From Microbacterium sp. TPD7012 (GTDB lineage: Bacteria; Actinomycetota; Actinomycetes; Actinomycetales; Microbacteriaceae), in NCBI RefSeq assembly GCF_003075395.1, contig NZ_QDFV01000001.1, positions 779,543-843,542 of the forward strand: a stretch of 64,000 nt of DNA. Direction: 5' to 3'. A program made the translations under genes and the position numbers. Shown here one piece after another: positions 1 through 9,806 of the stretch; the first letter of the stretch is position 1; each line of letters begins with the position of its first letter. Below the pieces are notes generated by a model. That model was not told the DNA's origin. It saw only the letters and a program-made list of their open reading frames with translations, and did no database searches.

Positions 1-33
1 ATCCCGCGCGACTCGGTCGCCCCGCCGCGCTGA
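1..33 (+). CDS. possible C-terminal end of an upstream gene
   Basis: Frame 1 is open from the window edge and reads IPRDSVAPPR before a TGA at 31-33. Ten codons cannot identify a protein. A sugar-uptake or regulator gene would fit the arabinose context, but that is only inference. It may equally be non-coding. Confidence 0.3.
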   Translation: MPRDSVAPPR

Positions 34-40
34 CCCTCGG

Positions 41-67
41 CCCGTCGAGCCCCGTCGAGCCCCGTCG
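41..67. repeat. short tandem repeat, unit CCCGTCGAGC
   Basis: Two perfect 10-bp units (41-50, 51-60) are followed by a 7-bp partial unit. It lies in non-coding DNA between the presumed upstream gene end and palindromic element PE-A. No function is evident. Confidence 0.6.
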
Positions 68-83
68 TTCCGGCCGGAGTGGC

Positions 84-181
84 GTTCGCAATTCAGCAAG
101 AGTTCGGACGCGCGGGGCTCCTTGCCTCGGAATTCCGGGGGCCGTGCTCAGGGCGCAGGGAGTTCTTGCTGAATTGTGAAC
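84..181. repeat. dispersed palindromic element PE-A, copy 1
   Basis: The left arm starts GTTCGCAATTCAGCAAGAG and the right arm ends TTCTTGCTGAATTGTGAAC, so the ends are an imperfect inverted repeat of about 20 bp around a GC-rich centre. Related copies lie at 16272-16356 (between convergent genes) and 46413-46498 (inside a methyltransferase gene). The ends are better conserved than the centre, as in REP/MITE-like elements. No transposase is nearby. Confidence 0.8.
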
Positions 182-205
182 GGCCGACCGCCGAGCCCCG
201 TCCTC

Positions 206-250
206 TTGACGACCCGCGCGACCCGTGACACACTTCTGTGACCGGTCACA
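206..250 (+). promoter_or_regulatory. araD promoter with perfect 14-bp operator palindrome
   Basis: TTGACG at 206-211 resembles a -35 box. About 17 bp downstream lies a weak -10 (near CACACT). At 237-250 there is a perfect palindrome, TGTGACCGGTCACA, just before the araD start. Position and symmetry fit a repressor site (GntR, LacI or CRP-like). The cognate regulator is not in the window. Confidence 0.55.
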
Positions 251-277
251 GTGGCCGGTTCGAGCACTCGAGGTCCC

Positions 278-997
278 GTGAGCAACGAAGCCCCTGCCTT
301 CTCCGACGAGGTCGAAGCAGCCATCGCCACCGTCCGCGCCGACGTCGCCCGACTCCACGGCGAGCTGGTCCGCTACGGACTCGTCGTCTGGACCGGCGGC
401 AACGTCTCCGGCCGGGTTCCCGGCGCCGATCTGTTCGTGATCAAGCCGTCCGGCGTCTCCTACGACCACCTCGCACCCGACAACATGATCCTGTGCGACC
501 TCGACGGGAACGTCATCCCCGGCACACCCGGCAGCGATCGCTCCCCGTCGAGCGACACCGCCGCGCACGCCTACGTGTACCGCAACATGCCGGCGGTCGG
601 CGGCGTCGTGCACACGCACTCGACCTACGCCGTCGCCTGGGCCGCCCGCGGCGAGGAGATCCCCTGCGTGATCACCGCCATGGCCGACGAGTTCGGCGGA
701 CCGATCCCGATCGGCCCCTTCGCGATCATCGGCGACGACTCGATCGGACGCGGCATCGTCGAGACCCTCAGCGGACACCGCTCGCGGGCGGTGCTCATGC
801 AGAACCACGGCCCGTTCACGATCGGCGTCGACGCGAAGGATGCTGTGAAGGCGGCGGTCATGGTCGAGGACGTGGCGCGCACCGTGCACCTCGCCCGCGA
901 GGCCGGTCCGCTGGTCCCGATCCCGCAGGCGGCGATCGACAGCCTCTTCGACCGCTACCAGAACGTGTACGGCCAGAGTCAGGACGCCCGCCGATGA
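278..997 (+). CDS. araD: L-ribulose-5-phosphate 4-epimerase (class II aldolase family)
   Basis: This protein of about 239 aa has the AraD/fuculose-aldolase fold markers: GGNVSGR near residue 40, IKPSGV near 55, the zinc ligands of HTHSTY (His112, His114) and QNHGPF (His177). AraD interconverts L-ribulose 5-phosphate and D-xylulose 5-phosphate, the last arabinose-specific step. GTG at 278 is preferred because GAGG lies just upstream; an in-frame GTG at 251 would add nine residues. Its stop overlaps the kinase start (ATGA at 994-997), indicating translational coupling in an araD-araB-araA-epimerase operon. A related class II aldolase specificity cannot be excluded. Confidence 0.88.
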   Translation: MSNEAPAFSDEVEAAIATVRADVARLHGELVRYGLVVWTGGNVSGRVPGADLFVIKPSGVSYDHLAPDNMILCDLDGNVIPGTPGSDRSPSSDTAAHAYVYRNMPAVGGVVHTHSTYAVAWAARGEEIPCVITAMADEFGGPIPIGPFAIIGDDSIGRGIVETLSGHRSRAVLMQNHGPFTIGVDAKDAVKAAVMVEDVARTVHLAREAGPLVPIPQAAIDSLFDRYQNVYGQSQDARR

Positions 998-2595
998 CCT
1001 CTCCGACCGCGGCGTCCGGCGCCGATGACATCCGCGCCGGCCGGACGAGCCTCGGCATCGAGCTGGGTTCCACGCGCATCAAGGCCTGCCTGATCGGCTC
1101 CGACCCCACCGAGGTGCTCGCCACCGGCTCCTTCACGTGGGAGAACCGGCTCGAGGACGGGCTCTGGACCTACGCGATCGACGAGGTCTGGACGGGGCTG
1201 CAGGCCGCCTATGCCGCGCTCGTCGCCGACGCGGAGCGGCAGCACGGCATCCGTCCCTCATCGTTCGGAGCGATCGGCGTCTCGGCCATGATGCACGGCT
1301 ACCTCGCGTTCGACGAGGCCGGCGAGCTGCTCGTGCCGTTCCGCACCTGGCGCAACACCAACACCGGCGCGGCATCCGCCGAGCTGACCGAGCTGCTGGG
1401 AGTCAACATCCCGCTGCGCTGGTCGATCGCCCACCTGCACCAGGCCGTCATCGACGGCGAGGCGCATGTGTCCCGGATCGCCGGCGTGAACACGCTCGCC
1501 GGCTATGTGCACCACAAGCTCACCGGTCGGCGCGTGCTCGGCGTCGGCGACGCCTCGGGCATGTTCCCGATCGACTCCTCCACCCGCGACTACGACGAGC
1601 GGATGCTGCGCGCCTACGACGCCCACGCCGCCGGCCGTCTGCCTCGCCCGCTCGCCGAGATCCTGCCGGCCGCGCTCTCCGCCGGTGCGGATGCCGGTGC
1701 CCTCACGGCCGAGGGAGCTGCGCTGCTCGACCCGAGCGGTGCTCTGCAGCCCGGCATCCGGCTGTGCCCGCCCGAGGGCGACGCGGGCACCGGCATGGTC
1801 GCGACGAACTCGGTCGCGCCGCGCACCGGCAACGTCTCTGCGGGCACCAGCATCTTCGCGATGGTCGTGCTCGAGCGTCCGCTGACGGAGGTGCATCACG
1901 AACTCGACCTCGTGACCACCCCCGCGGGCGACGCCGTCGCGATGGTGCACTGCAACAACGGCGCGAGCGAGCTCGCGGCCTGGGCGGGTCTGTTCACCCG
2001 CTTCTCGGCCGCCGCGGGGCAGCCGCTCGACGATGACGCCGTGTTCGACGCGCTGTTCCGCGAGTCGCTCGACGGCGAGGCGGATGCCGGCGGTCTGATC
2101 GCCTACAACCATCTCGCGGGCGAGCCCATCGCCGGGCTCGATGTCGGCCGGCCGCTGTTCGTGCGCACGCCCGACAGCGCGTTCACACTCGCGAACTTCA
2201 TGCGCTCGCAGCTCTACGGTGTGTTCGGCACTCTCGCGCTCGGCATGCAGGTACTGGCCGACGAGGGCGTCGAGTTGGACCGGATGTTCGCCCACGGTGG
2301 CATGTTCCGCACGGCCGGGGTCGCGCAGCGGTTCCTCGCCGGCGCCCTCGGTGCGCCGGTCGCCGTCGGAGAGCTGGCATCCGAGGGTGGTGCGTGGGGC
2401 ATCGCGGTGCTGGCCTCGTACCTCGCGCATGCCGACGCATTGTCCCTGGGGGAGTACCTCGAGCAGCAGGTGTTCGCCGCGGCATCCCTCTCCACGACCG
2501 AACCCGACCCCGCGGATGTCGCGGGCTTCGCCGCCTACCTCGACCGCTATCGGGCGGGGCTGGCCGTCGAGGCCGCCGCCGTCGCATCCCTCTGA
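994..2595 (+). CDS. araB: FGGY-family ribulokinase
   Basis: This 533-aa FGGY carbohydrate kinase phosphorylates a pentulose with ATP; by context the substrate is L-ribulose. The N-terminal phosphate loop ([12 protein letters not shown], about residues 19-30) and the Gly-rich C-terminal ATPase segments ([15 protein letters not shown]) are visible. The length is normal for the family. It is not close to the E. coli AraB type and looks like the alternative kinase found in ara operons of other phyla, so the symbol rests on synteny. The ATG overlaps the araD stop. The reading frame is open for 750 bp further upstream, but that is antisense-like shadow over araD. Confidence 0.85.
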   Translation: MTSPTAASGADDIRAGRTSLGIELGSTRIKACLIGSDPTEVLATGSFTWENRLEDGLWTYAIDEVWTGLQAAYAALVADAERQHGIRPSSFGAIGVSAMMHGYLAFDEAGELLVPFRTWRNTNTGAASAELTELLGVNIPLRWSIAHLHQAVIDGEAHVSRIAGVNTLAGYVHHKLTGRRVLGVGDASGMFPIDSSTRDYDERMLRAYDAHAAGRLPRPLAEILPAALSAGADAGALTAEGAALLDPSGALQPGIRLCPPEGDAGTGMVATNSVAPRTGNVSAGTSIFAMVVLERPLTEVHHELDLVTTPAGDAVAMVHCNNGASELAAWAGLFTRFSAAAGQPLDDDAVFDALFRESLDGEADAGGLIAYNHLAGEPIAGLDVGRPLFVRTPDSAFTLANFMRSQLYGVFGTLALGMQVLADEGVELDRMFAHGGMFRTAGVAQRFLAGALGAPVAVGELASEGGAWGIAVLASYLAHADALSLGEYLEQQVFAAASLSTTEPDPADVAGFAAYLDRYRAGLAVEAAAVASL

Positions 2596-2618
2596 CGCTT
2601 CGACAGGCTCAGCGACCA
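2596..2618. repeat. PE-B remnant between araB and araA
   Basis: CGCTTCGACAGGCTCAGCG followed by ACCA matches the PE-B core found in ten places in the window, with two changes. It sits in the 43-bp gap between the kinase stop and the isomerase ribosome-binding site (GAAAGG). Confidence 0.7.
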
Positions 2619-2638
2619 CTTCTGAAAGGCAACATCCC

Positions 2639-4153
2639 ATGACGCTCTCCACCTCGCTCGACGGCTACGAGGTCTGGTTCCTCACCGGCAGCCAGCACCT
2701 GTACGGCCCCGAGACGCTCGCCCAGGTCGCCGACCAGTCGCAGGAGATCGCGCGCCTGCTCGACTCCGCAGACGACGTGCCCGTGAAGATCGTCTGGAAG
2801 CCGGTGCTGACGGATGCCGCCGCCATCAAGCGCACCGCCCTCGAGGCGAACGCCGACGACCGGGTGATCGGACTCGTCGCCTGGATGCACACGTTCAGCC
2901 CCGCGAAGATGTGGATCGCGGGCCTGGACGCGCTGCGCAAGCCGCTCGCGCACCTGCACACGCAGGCGAATGTCGAGCTGCCCTGGGCCGACATCGACTT
3001 CGACTTCATGAACCTCAACCAGGCCGCGCACGGCGACCGCGAGTTCGGGTACATCCAGACGCGCCTCGGCGTGCCGCGCAAGACCATCGTCGGGCACGCC
3101 TCCGACCCGCGCGTGCGCCGCGAGCTCGGCACCTGGCAGCGCGCCGCCGCGGGGCTCGCCGCGTCGCGCGACCTGAAGCTCGCCCGCTTCGGCGACAACA
3201 TGCGCTTCGTCGCCGTGACCGAGGGTGACAAGACCGAGGCCGAGCTGCGCTTCGGCGTGCAGGTGAACACCTGGGGCGTGAACGAGCTGGCGGATGCCGT
3301 CGCCGCGGCATCCGACTCCCAGATCGACGCGCTGGCGGCCGAGTACGAGGAGCTGTACGAAGTCGTCCCCGAGCTGCGGAAGGGCGGCGAGCGGCACCAG
3401 TCCCTGCGCGACGGCGCCGCGATCGAGATCGGGCTGCGCTCGTTCCTCGAGGAGGGTGGCTTCGGCGCCTTCACGACCTCGTTCGAGGACCTCGGCGCGC
3501 TGAAGCAGCTGCCGGGCCTCGCCGTGCAGCGGCTGATGGCCGAGGGCTACGGCTTCGGCGCCGAGGGCGACTGGAAGACGGCGATCCTCGTGCGCATCGC
3601 GAACGTCATGGGGGCAGGCCTCCCGGGTGGTGCCAGCCTCATGGAGGACTACACGTACGACATGACCCCGGGCGACGAGCTGATCCTCGGCGCGCACATG
3701 CTCGAGGTCTCGCCGTCGCTGACGACCGCGAAGCCGACGCTGGAGATCCATCCGCTCGGCATCGGCGGCAAGGACGACCCGGTGCGCCTGGTCTTCACCG
3801 CCGACCCCGGTCCGGCGATCGTGGTGGCGCTGAGCGACATGCGCGACCGCTTCCGGCTCACCGCGAACGTCGTCGAGAACGTGCCGCCGCGCGCCTCCCT
3901 CCCCAAGCTCCCGGTCGGCCGCGCGGTGTGGAAGCCGGCGCCCGACTTCACCACCAGTGCGGCCGCCTGGCTCACCGCGGGTGCCGCGCACCACACGGTC
4001 ATGTCGACCGCGGTGGGTCTCGAGGCGTTCCGTGACTTCGCTGACATGGCCGAGGTCGAGCTGCTCGTGATCGACGACAGCACGACGCTGCCGGAGTTCC
4101 AGAAGCAGGTGCGCTGGAACCAGGCCTACTACCGTCTCGCGCAGGGACTGTGA
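2639..4153 (+). CDS. araA: L-arabinose isomerase
   Basis: This 504-aa protein converts L-arabinose to L-ribulose, the first step of the pathway, in the cytoplasm with Mn2+. Family markers include the N-terminal [12 protein letters not shown] and the metal-ligand regions [20 protein letters not shown] and GAHMLEVSP. Length matches the usual 500 aa. The start follows AAAGG by eight bases. It is third in the ara operon, and its stop overlaps the start of the epimerase gene. Confidence 0.96.
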   Translation: MTLSTSLDGYEVWFLTGSQHLYGPETLAQVADQSQEIARLLDSADDVPVKIVWKPVLTDAAAIKRTALEANADDRVIGLVAWMHTFSPAKMWIAGLDALRKPLAHLHTQANVELPWADIDFDFMNLNQAAHGDREFGYIQTRLGVPRKTIVGHASDPRVRRELGTWQRAAAGLAASRDLKLARFGDNMRFVAVTEGDKTEAELRFGVQVNTWGVNELADAVAAASDSQIDALAAEYEELYEVVPELRKGGERHQSLRDGAAIEIGLRSFLEEGGFGAFTTSFEDLGALKQLPGLAVQRLMAEGYGFGAEGDWKTAILVRIANVMGAGLPGGASLMEDYTYDMTPGDELILGAHMLEVSPSLTTAKPTLEIHPLGIGGKDDPVRLVFTADPGPAIVVALSDMRDRFRLTANVVENVPPRASLPKLPVGRAVWKPAPDFTTSAAAWLTAGAAHHTVMSTAVGLEAFRDFADMAEVELLVIDDSTTLPEFQKQVRWNQAYYRLAQGL

Positions 4154-5109
4154 TGACGGCGGGGCTGCGATCCGGGCGGCAGCTGCGCCTCGCCGGCCAC
4201 GGCTACGAGGCGATCATCGCGAGCGTCGGCGCCTCGCTGCGGATGCTGACGTCCGAGGGGCGCGACCTCGTCGTGCCGTTCGACGCCGACGAGGTGCGGC
4301 CCGGGTACCGCGGTGCGACCCTCGCTCCGTGGCCCAACCGGATCGTCGACGGCCGCTACCGCTTCGGCGGCGCCGTGCACCAGCTGTCGCTGACCGAGCC
4401 CGGGCGCGGCCAGGCCCTGCACGGACTTCTCGCCTGGGTGGAGTTCTCCGACCGGCTCATCCTCGACGATCGCGTCGTGCTCGCCGCCGTGATCGAACCG
4501 CAGTCCGGCTACCCGTTCCGCGTCGAGGTCGAGGTCGAGTACCGCCTCGACGCCGACGGCCTGCGCCAGACCGTCACCGCCCACAACATCGGAGCGGATG
4601 CCGCGCCCTGGGGCACCGGACCGCATCCGTATCTCGTGGCGGGCCCTTCGACAGGCTCAGGGACCCAGGGAGGCGACTCGGCACCTCCGGTCGATGCCTG
4701 GACGCTCCTCCTTCCGGCATCCGAGGTCCTGACGGTCACTCCCGATCGCCTGAGCCCGGTCGCGGTCGAGCCGGTGGCGGAGCATCCGGAGTGGGATTTC
4801 CGCGCAGCCCGTCGGATCGGCGATGTCTTCATCGACCACGCGTTCACGGGTCTCGCCCGCACCGACGGCGTGGCCGAGGTTCGGCTGACGACCGACGCCG
4901 GGACGGGCGTCGCGATGACCTGGGACGAGCGCTGCCCGTGGGTGCAGGTGCACACGGCCGACAATCCAGGACTCGACGGCATCCATCGGATCGGCCTCGC
5001 GGTCGAGCCGATGACCTGTCCACCCGATGCCTTCAACTCCGGCACGGATCTCGTGACGCTCGCCCCCGGCGCGGAGCACGCCGCGAGCTGGCGCATCCGG
5101 GCGGTGTAA
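4150..5109 (+). CDS. aldose 1-epimerase (mutarotase) family protein, carries an in-frame PE-B repeat
   Basis: This 319-aa GalM-family protein interconverts sugar anomers and probably supplies the form used by AraA. APWPNR near residue 60, GLLAWVEF near 95 and GTGPHPYL near 155 match the bacterial family; a late E.VGLAVEP-like segment binds the sugar. Alternative starts are GTG 4150, overlapping the araA stop, and ATG 4153. Residues about 165-174 (GPSTGSGTQ) are encoded by PE-B. They fall in a loop just after the GPHPYL motif and probably do not disturb the fold. Confidence 0.87.
   Translation: MMTAGLRSGRQLRLAGHGYEAIIASVGASLRMLTSEGRDLVVPFDADEVRPGYRGATLAPWPNRIVDGRYRFGGAVHQLSLTEPGRGQALHGLLAWVEFSDRLILDDRVVLAAVIEPQSGYPFRVEVEVEYRLDADGLRQTVTAHNIGADAAPWGTGPHPYLVAGPSTGSGTQGGDSAPPVDAWTLLLPASEVLTVTPDRLSPVAVEPVAEHPEWDFRAARRIGDVFIDHAFTGLARTDGVAEVRLTTDAGTGVAMTWDERCPWVQVHTADNPGLDGIHRIGLAVEPMTCPPDAFNSGTDLVTLAPGAEHAASWRIRAV
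4644..4668 (+). repeat. PE-B copy inside the aldose 1-epimerase gene
   Basis: CCCTTCGACAGG followed by CTCAGGGACCCAG is a full 25-bp PE-B core, read in the frame that gives PSTGSGTQ. It begins a 15-codon stretch of Ser/Gly/Pro-rich sequence unlike the flanking domain. Confidence 0.85.
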
Positions 5110-5126
5110 CCGAGGTTCTTCGGTTT

Positions 5127-5179
5127 CGGTCGCCGTTCGTGCCGTCTCACGCGCCGGGAGCCGGCAGCAACGGCGACCG
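5127..5179. terminator. hairpin between convergent ara and xyl operons
   Basis: CGGTCGCCGTT (5127-5137) pairs perfectly with AACGGCGACCG (5169-5179) across a 31-base loop that is itself GC-rich. It is placed between the stop codons of the epimerase (+) and xylulokinase (-). No U-tract follows, so it is at best a bidirectional, non-canonical terminator. Confidence 0.45.
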
Positions 5180-5215
5180 GAACGCGTAGCGACGACGGGA
5201 ACTGCGACCTGAGGC

Positions 5216-6526
5216 TCAGCCGCCGAGCACCGCGGCCGCCTGACGGACGGCGCCGAGGGCGACGTACTCGCCGGCCGGCGGCACCTCGACTGGGATGCCG
5301 AGCACCTCAGGGGCGATCGCCCGCACGGCCTCGGACTGCGCGCCGCCGCCGATCAGCAGGGCCCGATGCAGGGGCACGCCCTCCTCGCGGAGCGCGTCGA
5401 GGCCCGCACCGAGACCGGACAGCATCCCCTCGACCGCGGCTCGCGCCAGGTTCTCGCGGGTCGTCGAGGCCAGCGTCATGCCGCTGAGCGTGGCCGTCGC
5501 ATCCGGCAGGTTCGGGGTGCGCTCTCCCTCGAAGTACGGCACCAGCGAGAGCCCGTCGGCACCCGACGGCGCCGAGAGGGCCAGGCGGCTGAGCTCGTCG
5601 TGGTCGACACCCAGCAGTGTCGCCGTGACGTCGAGCACTCGGGCCGCGTTGAGCGTGCACACCAGTGGCAGGAAGTGTCCGTCGGCGGAGGCGAAGCCCG
5701 CGATGATCCCGGTCGCATCGGCCGACGGCGCCTCGCTCACGGCGAAGACCGTGCCACTGGTGCCGATCGAGACGACGACATCTCCGGGACCGGCGCCCAG
5801 TCCGAGGGCTGCCGCGGCGTTGTCGCCGGCGCCGGCCGCGACGCGTCGGCCCGCGGCATCGGTCACCCACTCGTCGGCGCCCAGCACTCGCGGGAGCATC
5901 GCGTCATGTCCCAGGGCGGCGATCAGCAGCTCGCGGTCGTATCCGCCGGTCGCCGCACTCCAGTACCCCGTGCCCGAGGCGTCGGAGCGGTCGGTGACGA
6001 GCTCGGCGAGGTCGGGCCCGAGCGGTGCGGCATCCGCCCCCGCCGGGCCGTACCCGCGCAGCCGCCAGGTCAGCCAATCGTGCGGCAGGGCGATCGCCGC
6101 CACGCGCGCCGCGTTGTCGGGTTCGTGATCGCGGAGCCAGCGCACCTTCGAGATCGTGAAGGATGCCACGGGCACGAGTCCCGTGCGGTCGGCCAGCTCC
6201 TGCGCCCCGAACTCGTCGACGAGCGCGGTCGCGGCATCGGCCGACCGGGTGTCGTTCCAGAGCAGCGCGTCGCGGATGACCCGGCCCTCGGCGTCGAGCG
6301 CGACCATGCCGTGCTGCTGCCCGCCGATGGCCCACGCCGCGATGTCGTCGAGTCCGCCTGCCGCCGCGAGCGCCGCCTGCAGCGCGACCCACCAGGCGTC
6401 GGGGTCGACCGAGGTCCCGTCGGGATGCGATGCCCGACCGGTGCGCACGACGGCACCGGTCGAGCTGTCGACGACGACGACCTTGCACGACTGCGTCGAG
6501 GAGTCGACGCCGAGGACGAGGGTCAT
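5216..6526 (-). CDS. xylB: xylulokinase
   Basis: This 436-aa FGGY kinase phosphorylates D-xylulose to D-xylulose 5-phosphate using ATP. The N-terminal loop [18 protein letters not shown] and the xylulokinase signature [11 protein letters not shown] (near residue 78) are clear, as are SIGTSGT and GGGAQSE in the nucleotide-binding half. It lies 7 bp downstream of xylA in a two-gene operon. There is no good ribosome-binding site of its own, so translation probably couples to xylA. Confidence 0.94.
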   Translation of the reverse strand: MTLVLGVDSSTQSCKVVVVDSSTGAVVRTGRASHPDGTSVDPDAWWVALQAALAAAGGLDDIAAWAIGGQQHGMVALDAEGRVIRDALLWNDTRSADAATALVDEFGAQELADRTGLVPVASFTISKVRWLRDHEPDNAARVAAIALPHDWLTWRLRGYGPAGADAAPLGPDLAELVTDRSDASGTGYWSAATGGYDRELLIAALGHDAMLPRVLGADEWVTDAAGRRVAAGAGDNAAAALGLGAGPGDVVVSIGTSGTVFAVSEAPSADATGIIAGFASADGHFLPLVCTLNAARVLDVTATLLGVDHDELSRLALSAPSGADGLSLVPYFEGERTPNLPDATATLSGMTLASTTRENLARAAVEGMLSGLGAGLDALREEGVPLHRALLIGGGAQSEAVRAIAPEVLGIPVEVPPAGEYVALGAVRQAAAVLGG

Positions 6527-6533
6527 CGCGGAC

Positions 6534-7724
6534 TCAGCGCGCGCCGAGCAGGTGCTCGGTCGCCAACTGCTGAAGGCGCACGAAGCCGAAGCCGTGACCG
6601 CCGAGGTAGGCGTCGGCGTCGAAGTCCTCGTAGGCGCTGCGGTCGGCGAGGAAGTCGTCGTAGCTCTCGCCGGGGTTGAGCGTCGGCGTGGACAGCTCGG
6701 CGACCTTGGCGGCAGCCAGCGCCTCCTGCACCTCGGGGTCGGCGCGGAAGGCCGCGGCGCGCTCCTTGAGGAGGAGGTACGTGCGCATGTTCGCGGCGGC
6801 GGAGTCCCAGACCCCGCTCTCGTCCTCGGTGCGGCTCGGCTTGTAGTCGAAGTGCCGGGGGCCCTCGTACGCCGGGACGCCGTTCGGTCCGCCGTTCTCG
6901 AGCAGGTCGACCAGCGAGAAGGCGTTGTGCAGGTCGCCGTGACCGAACACGAGATCCTGGTCGTACTTGATGCCGCGCTGGCCGTTGAGGTCGATGTGGA
7001 ACAGCTTGCCGTGGTACAGCGCCTGAGCGATGCCGGCCGTGAAGTTCAGACCCGCCATCTGCTCGTGCCCGACCTCGGGGTTCACACCGACGAGTTCGGG
7101 GCGCTCGAGGGAGTCGATGAACGCGATCGCATGTCCGAGCGTCGGCAGCAGGATGTCGCCGCGAGGCTCGTTGGGCTTCGGCTCGATCGCGAAGCGGATG
7201 TCGTAGCCCTTGTCGGTCACGTAGTCGCCGAGCAGGTTCACCGCTTCGCGGTAGCGCTCGAGCGCCGCGCGGATGTCCTTGGCGGAGTCGTACTCGGCGC
7301 CCTCGCGGCCGCCCCACATGACGAACGTCTTGGCGCCCAGCTCGGCGCCGAGGTCGAGCTGACGGAAGACCTTGCGCAGCGCGTAGCGGCGCACGTCGCG
7401 GTCGTTGGAGGTGAAGCCGCCGTCCTTGAAGACCGGGGCGCTGAAGAGGTTGGTGGTGACCATCGGCACGATCAGCCCGGTGTCGGCGAGCGCGCCCTTG
7501 AGCCGGTCGATCTGGTTCTGCCGCTCGGCATCCGTCGATCCGAACGCGAACAGGTCGTCGTCGTGGAAGGTGAGCCCGTAGGCACCGAGCTCGGCGAGCT
7601 TCTCGACCGCGTGCACCACGTCGAGGGCCGGACGCGTGGGTCCGCCGAACGGATCGGTGCCGTTGTAGCCGATGGTCCAGAGGCCGAACGAGAACTTGTC
7701 GTCGCGGGTCGGGGTGAGGCTCAT
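6534..7724 (-). CDS. xylA: D-xylose isomerase
   Basis: This 396-aa TIM-barrel enzyme isomerises D-xylose to D-xylulose with divalent metals. Visible signatures are TFHDDDLF with its catalytic His, [24 protein letters not shown] and [14 protein letters not shown] with metal-binding Glu, His and Asp. The length is typical of actinobacterial XylA. The ATG at 7724 follows GAAGGAG by four bases. The frame stays open far upstream, but this start fits the family N-terminus. It is divergent from the ROK regulator and shares a 136-bp control region with it. Confidence 0.96.
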   Translation of the reverse strand: MSLTPTRDDKFSFGLWTIGYNGTDPFGGPTRPALDVVHAVEKLAELGAYGLTFHDDDLFAFGSTDAERQNQIDRLKGALADTGLIVPMVTTNLFSAPVFKDGGFTSNDRDVRRYALRKVFRQLDLGAELGAKTFVMWGGREGAEYDSAKDIRAALERYREAVNLLGDYVTDKGYDIRFAIEPKPNEPRGDILLPTLGHAIAFIDSLERPELVGVNPEVGHEQMAGLNFTAGIAQALYHGKLFHIDLNGQRGIKYDQDLVFGHGDLHNAFSLVDLLENGGPNGVPAYEGPRHFDYKPSRTEDESGVWDSAAANMRTYLLLKERAAAFRADPEVQEALAAAKVAELSTPTLNPGESYDDFLADRSAYEDFDADAYLGGHGFGFVRLQQLATEHLLGAR

Positions 7725-7777
7725 GATGCTCCTTCGCATGGTGCGGCGCGCCGACATGCAGAAGTCGCCGTGCTCAA

Positions 7778-7796
7778 ATGTTGTGAGCAACAACAT
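7778..7796. promoter_or_regulatory. xyl operator in the divergent xylA/xylR region
   Basis: ATGTTGT-GAGCA-ACAACAT is a perfect 7-bp dyad with a 5-base centre, in an AT-rich island unlike its surroundings. It lies between xylA (-) and the ROK regulator (+), as expected for a XylR-type operator that D-xylose would release. Confidence 0.7.
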
Positions 7797-7860
7797 ATAG
7801 CCTGGAGTGCAGGATGTCCAGCCTCCTAGACTGAGACGCCGAACCGAATGCGAGGACGAT

Positions 7861-9027
7861 GTGACGGACGCTTCGACGGGGCGCAGCGCAACCGCGGCGC
7901 TCAAGGACTCGGGCGACGGCGTGCGTGCGCGCAATCTCGCGCGGGTCCTGCGGCTGGTGCACCTGGGCGGAGCGCAGTCGCGGGCGCAGCTGACGACCGC
8001 GACCGGTCTGAACCGCTCGACGATCGCCGACCTGGTCGCCGAGCTCGTGAACGAGGGCTGGGTCGTCGAGCGCGATCCCGATCCGGTCGGACGGGTGGGG
8101 CGGCCCTCACCTGTCGTCGCGGCATCGCCGAGGGCGGTCGTGATCGCGGTGAACCCTGAGATCGACGCGGTCGAGATCGCGGCCATCGACCTCTCCCGCA
8201 CGATCGCGGTCCGCGAGCGCATCGAGTCCGCGACGCTGCTCACCGCCGTCGAGGTCGCCGATCTCGTCGCGGCCGTCGTCGATCGCTGGCGCGACGGCCC
8301 GCTCGCGGATGCGCGGCTGGTCGCGGTCGGGGTCGCCGTGCCCGGCCTCGTGCGCGCGGCCGACGGGCTCGTTCGCAACGCCCCGCACCTCGGCTGGACG
8401 GATGCCCCGGTGCGGGCGCTGATCGCCGAGACGACGGGACTCCCGACCGCCGTGGGGAACGATGCGAGCCTCGGCGCGCTCGCCGAGCATCTCTTCGGCG
8501 CGGCACAGGGCGCCGACGACGTCGTGTACCTCAACGGCGGCCCGTCCGGCATCGGCGGCGGCATCATCGTGCACGGCTCCCCGGTCGGCGGAGTGGGCGG
8601 GTACGCCGGCGAGTTCGGTCAGAACCGGGTCGACCCCACTCGCTCGGCCGTGCTCGAGGATGACGTGAGCCGTGCTCGCCTCCTGGCGGTGCTGGACCTC
8701 GCGTCGGCTGACGATGCGACGCTCGCGGAGTCTCTCGCTGCGGCATCCGATGCCGACCCCGTCCGCGAGGAGTGCGCGCGTCAGCGCGGGCTGCTGGCGC
8801 AGGCGATCGCGGATGCCGTGAACATCCTCGATCCCTCGGTGGTCGTGCTGGGTGGCTTCCTCGCCCAGCTGGAGGAGCTCGACCCTGAAGGCTTCGCCGC
8901 CGACGTGGCCGACCGCGCGATGGCGGAGAACGCGGAGGGGCTCCGCATCCTCCCGGCATCCCTCGCCGCCGACCGGCTGCTGCTCGGTGCGGCAGAGCTC
9001 GCCTTCACGTCCGTCGGCGTGATCTGA
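7861..9027 (+). CDS. ROK-family transcriptional regulator of xylose genes
   Basis: This 388-aa protein has an N-terminal winged helix-turn-helix ([24 protein letters not shown], about residues 40-63) followed by a ROK sugar-binding domain ([36 protein letters not shown]). The order matches XylR repressors. GTG 7861 is chosen because GAGGA lies nine bases upstream; a GTG at 7807 would add 18 residues lacking family similarity. Divergence from xylAB and the dyad between them suggest repression of xylAB and of its own gene. Confidence 0.85.
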   Translation: MTDASTGRSATAALKDSGDGVRARNLARVLRLVHLGGAQSRAQLTTATGLNRSTIADLVAELVNEGWVVERDPDPVGRVGRPSPVVAASPRAVVIAVNPEIDAVEIAAIDLSRTIAVRERIESATLLTAVEVADLVAAVVDRWRDGPLADARLVAVGVAVPGLVRAADGLVRNAPHLGWTDAPVRALIAETTGLPTAVGNDASLGALAEHLFGAAQGADDVVYLNGGPSGIGGGIIVHGSPVGGVGGYAGEFGQNRVDPTRSAVLEDDVSRARLLAVLDLASADDATLAESLAAASDADPVREECARQRGLLAQAIADAVNILDPSVVVLGGFLAQLEELDPEGFAADVADRAMAENAEGLRILPASLAADRLLLGAAELAFTSVGVI

Positions 9028-9048
9028 CGAGCCCCGCCCGCCGGCCGA

Positions 9049-9714
9049 TCAGGCGAGGGCTGCCACCAGCGCCCGCGCCGCCGACTCCGAGGACTGAGGG
9101 TTCTGCCCCGTGATGAGCAGTCCGTCCACGATCGTGTGGTCGCTCCAGGCCTCGGAGACCTCGACGTCGGCGCCCAGCGCGCGAAGAGCGCTCTCGAGCA
9201 GGAACGGTGCGCGGTCGGCGAGACCGGCCTGACGCTCCTCCTCGTCGGAGAAGCCCGTGATCCGGCGTCCGGCGACGACCGGCTCGCCCGAGGCCGTGCG
9301 TGCGGGAAGGAGGGCCGCGAGGCCGTGGCAGACCGCGGCGAGCGGGCGTCCGGCGGCGAGGGTCGCCGTGATGAGCGCCGCCGAGTCGGCATCCTCGGCG
9401 AGGTCCTGCATCGGACCGTGACCACCGGGGTAGTACACGGCGTCGTAGGCCGCGGGATCGACGTCGGCCAGAACCAGGGGCGTCGCGAGCGCGGAGATCG
9501 CCGCGATGGATGCCGCGTCGCCGTCCGCCACGCTCGCGGCGTCGGCGATCGGGGGCACCCCTCCCGGAGTGGCGAACACGATGTCGTGACCGGCTTCGGT
9601 CAGCAGTCGGTAGGGGGCGAGCAGTTCCTCGGCCCAGAACCCGGTGGGGTGCGCGGTGCCGTCGGTGAGGGTCCAGGTGCGGGCGGCGGTGACGACGAAG
9701 AGGACGGTGGACAT
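9049..9714 (-). CDS. DJ-1/PfpI-family protein (Hsp31-like, class I glutamine amidotransferase fold)
   Basis: This 221-aa protein has the nucleophile elbow AVCHG with Cys129-His130, the YYPGGHGPM motif before it, and Glu in FWAEE (about residue 29), as in the Hsp31/YajL branch. Such proteins are glyoxalase-III-like or protein chaperone/deglycase enzymes; the exact activity cannot be read from sequence. The start follows AAGGAG. It is divergent from a LysR regulator with 92 bp between them, so regulation by oxidative or electrophile stress through that regulator is likely. Confidence 0.82.
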   Translation of the reverse strand: MSTVLFVVTAARTWTLTDGTAHPTGFWAEELLAPYRLLTEAGHDIVFATPGGVPPIADAASVADGDAASIAAISALATPLVLADVDPAAYDAVYYPGGHGPMQDLAEDADSAALITATLAAGRPLAAVCHGLAALLPARTASGEPVVAGRRITGFSDEEERQAGLADRAPFLLESALRALGADVEVSEAWSDHTIVDGLLITGQNPQSSESAARALVAALA

Positions 9715-9794
9715 GGATGCTCCTTCAGGGGGTGACGGATGCCGAGCGGATGCCGGTATCGAGCACAACCGTCGGGCTTTGCGCGTCCTTCCGA

Positions 9795-9800
9795 TAGATT
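9795..9800 (+). promoter_or_regulatory. -10 box of a probable leaderless lysR transcript
   Basis: TAGATT ends six bases before the ATG at 9807 and no ribosome-binding site is present. Transcription would then start at or within a base of the start codon. Confidence 0.5.
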
Positions 9801-9806
9801 CACGAT

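Noticed and set aside
84..181. PE-A as an insertion sequence end with target duplication
   Set aside because: No transposase gene and no convincing flanking duplication were seen at any copy.
237..250. Assigning the ara palindrome to CRP
   Set aside because: The centre is 4 bp rather than the usual 6, and actinobacterial CRP-type sites differ; the regulator stays open.
238..993. Upstream extension of the ribulokinase frame
   Set aside because: It overlaps araD entirely and is Arg-rich; ATG 994 overlapping the araD stop gives the normal FGGY N-terminus.
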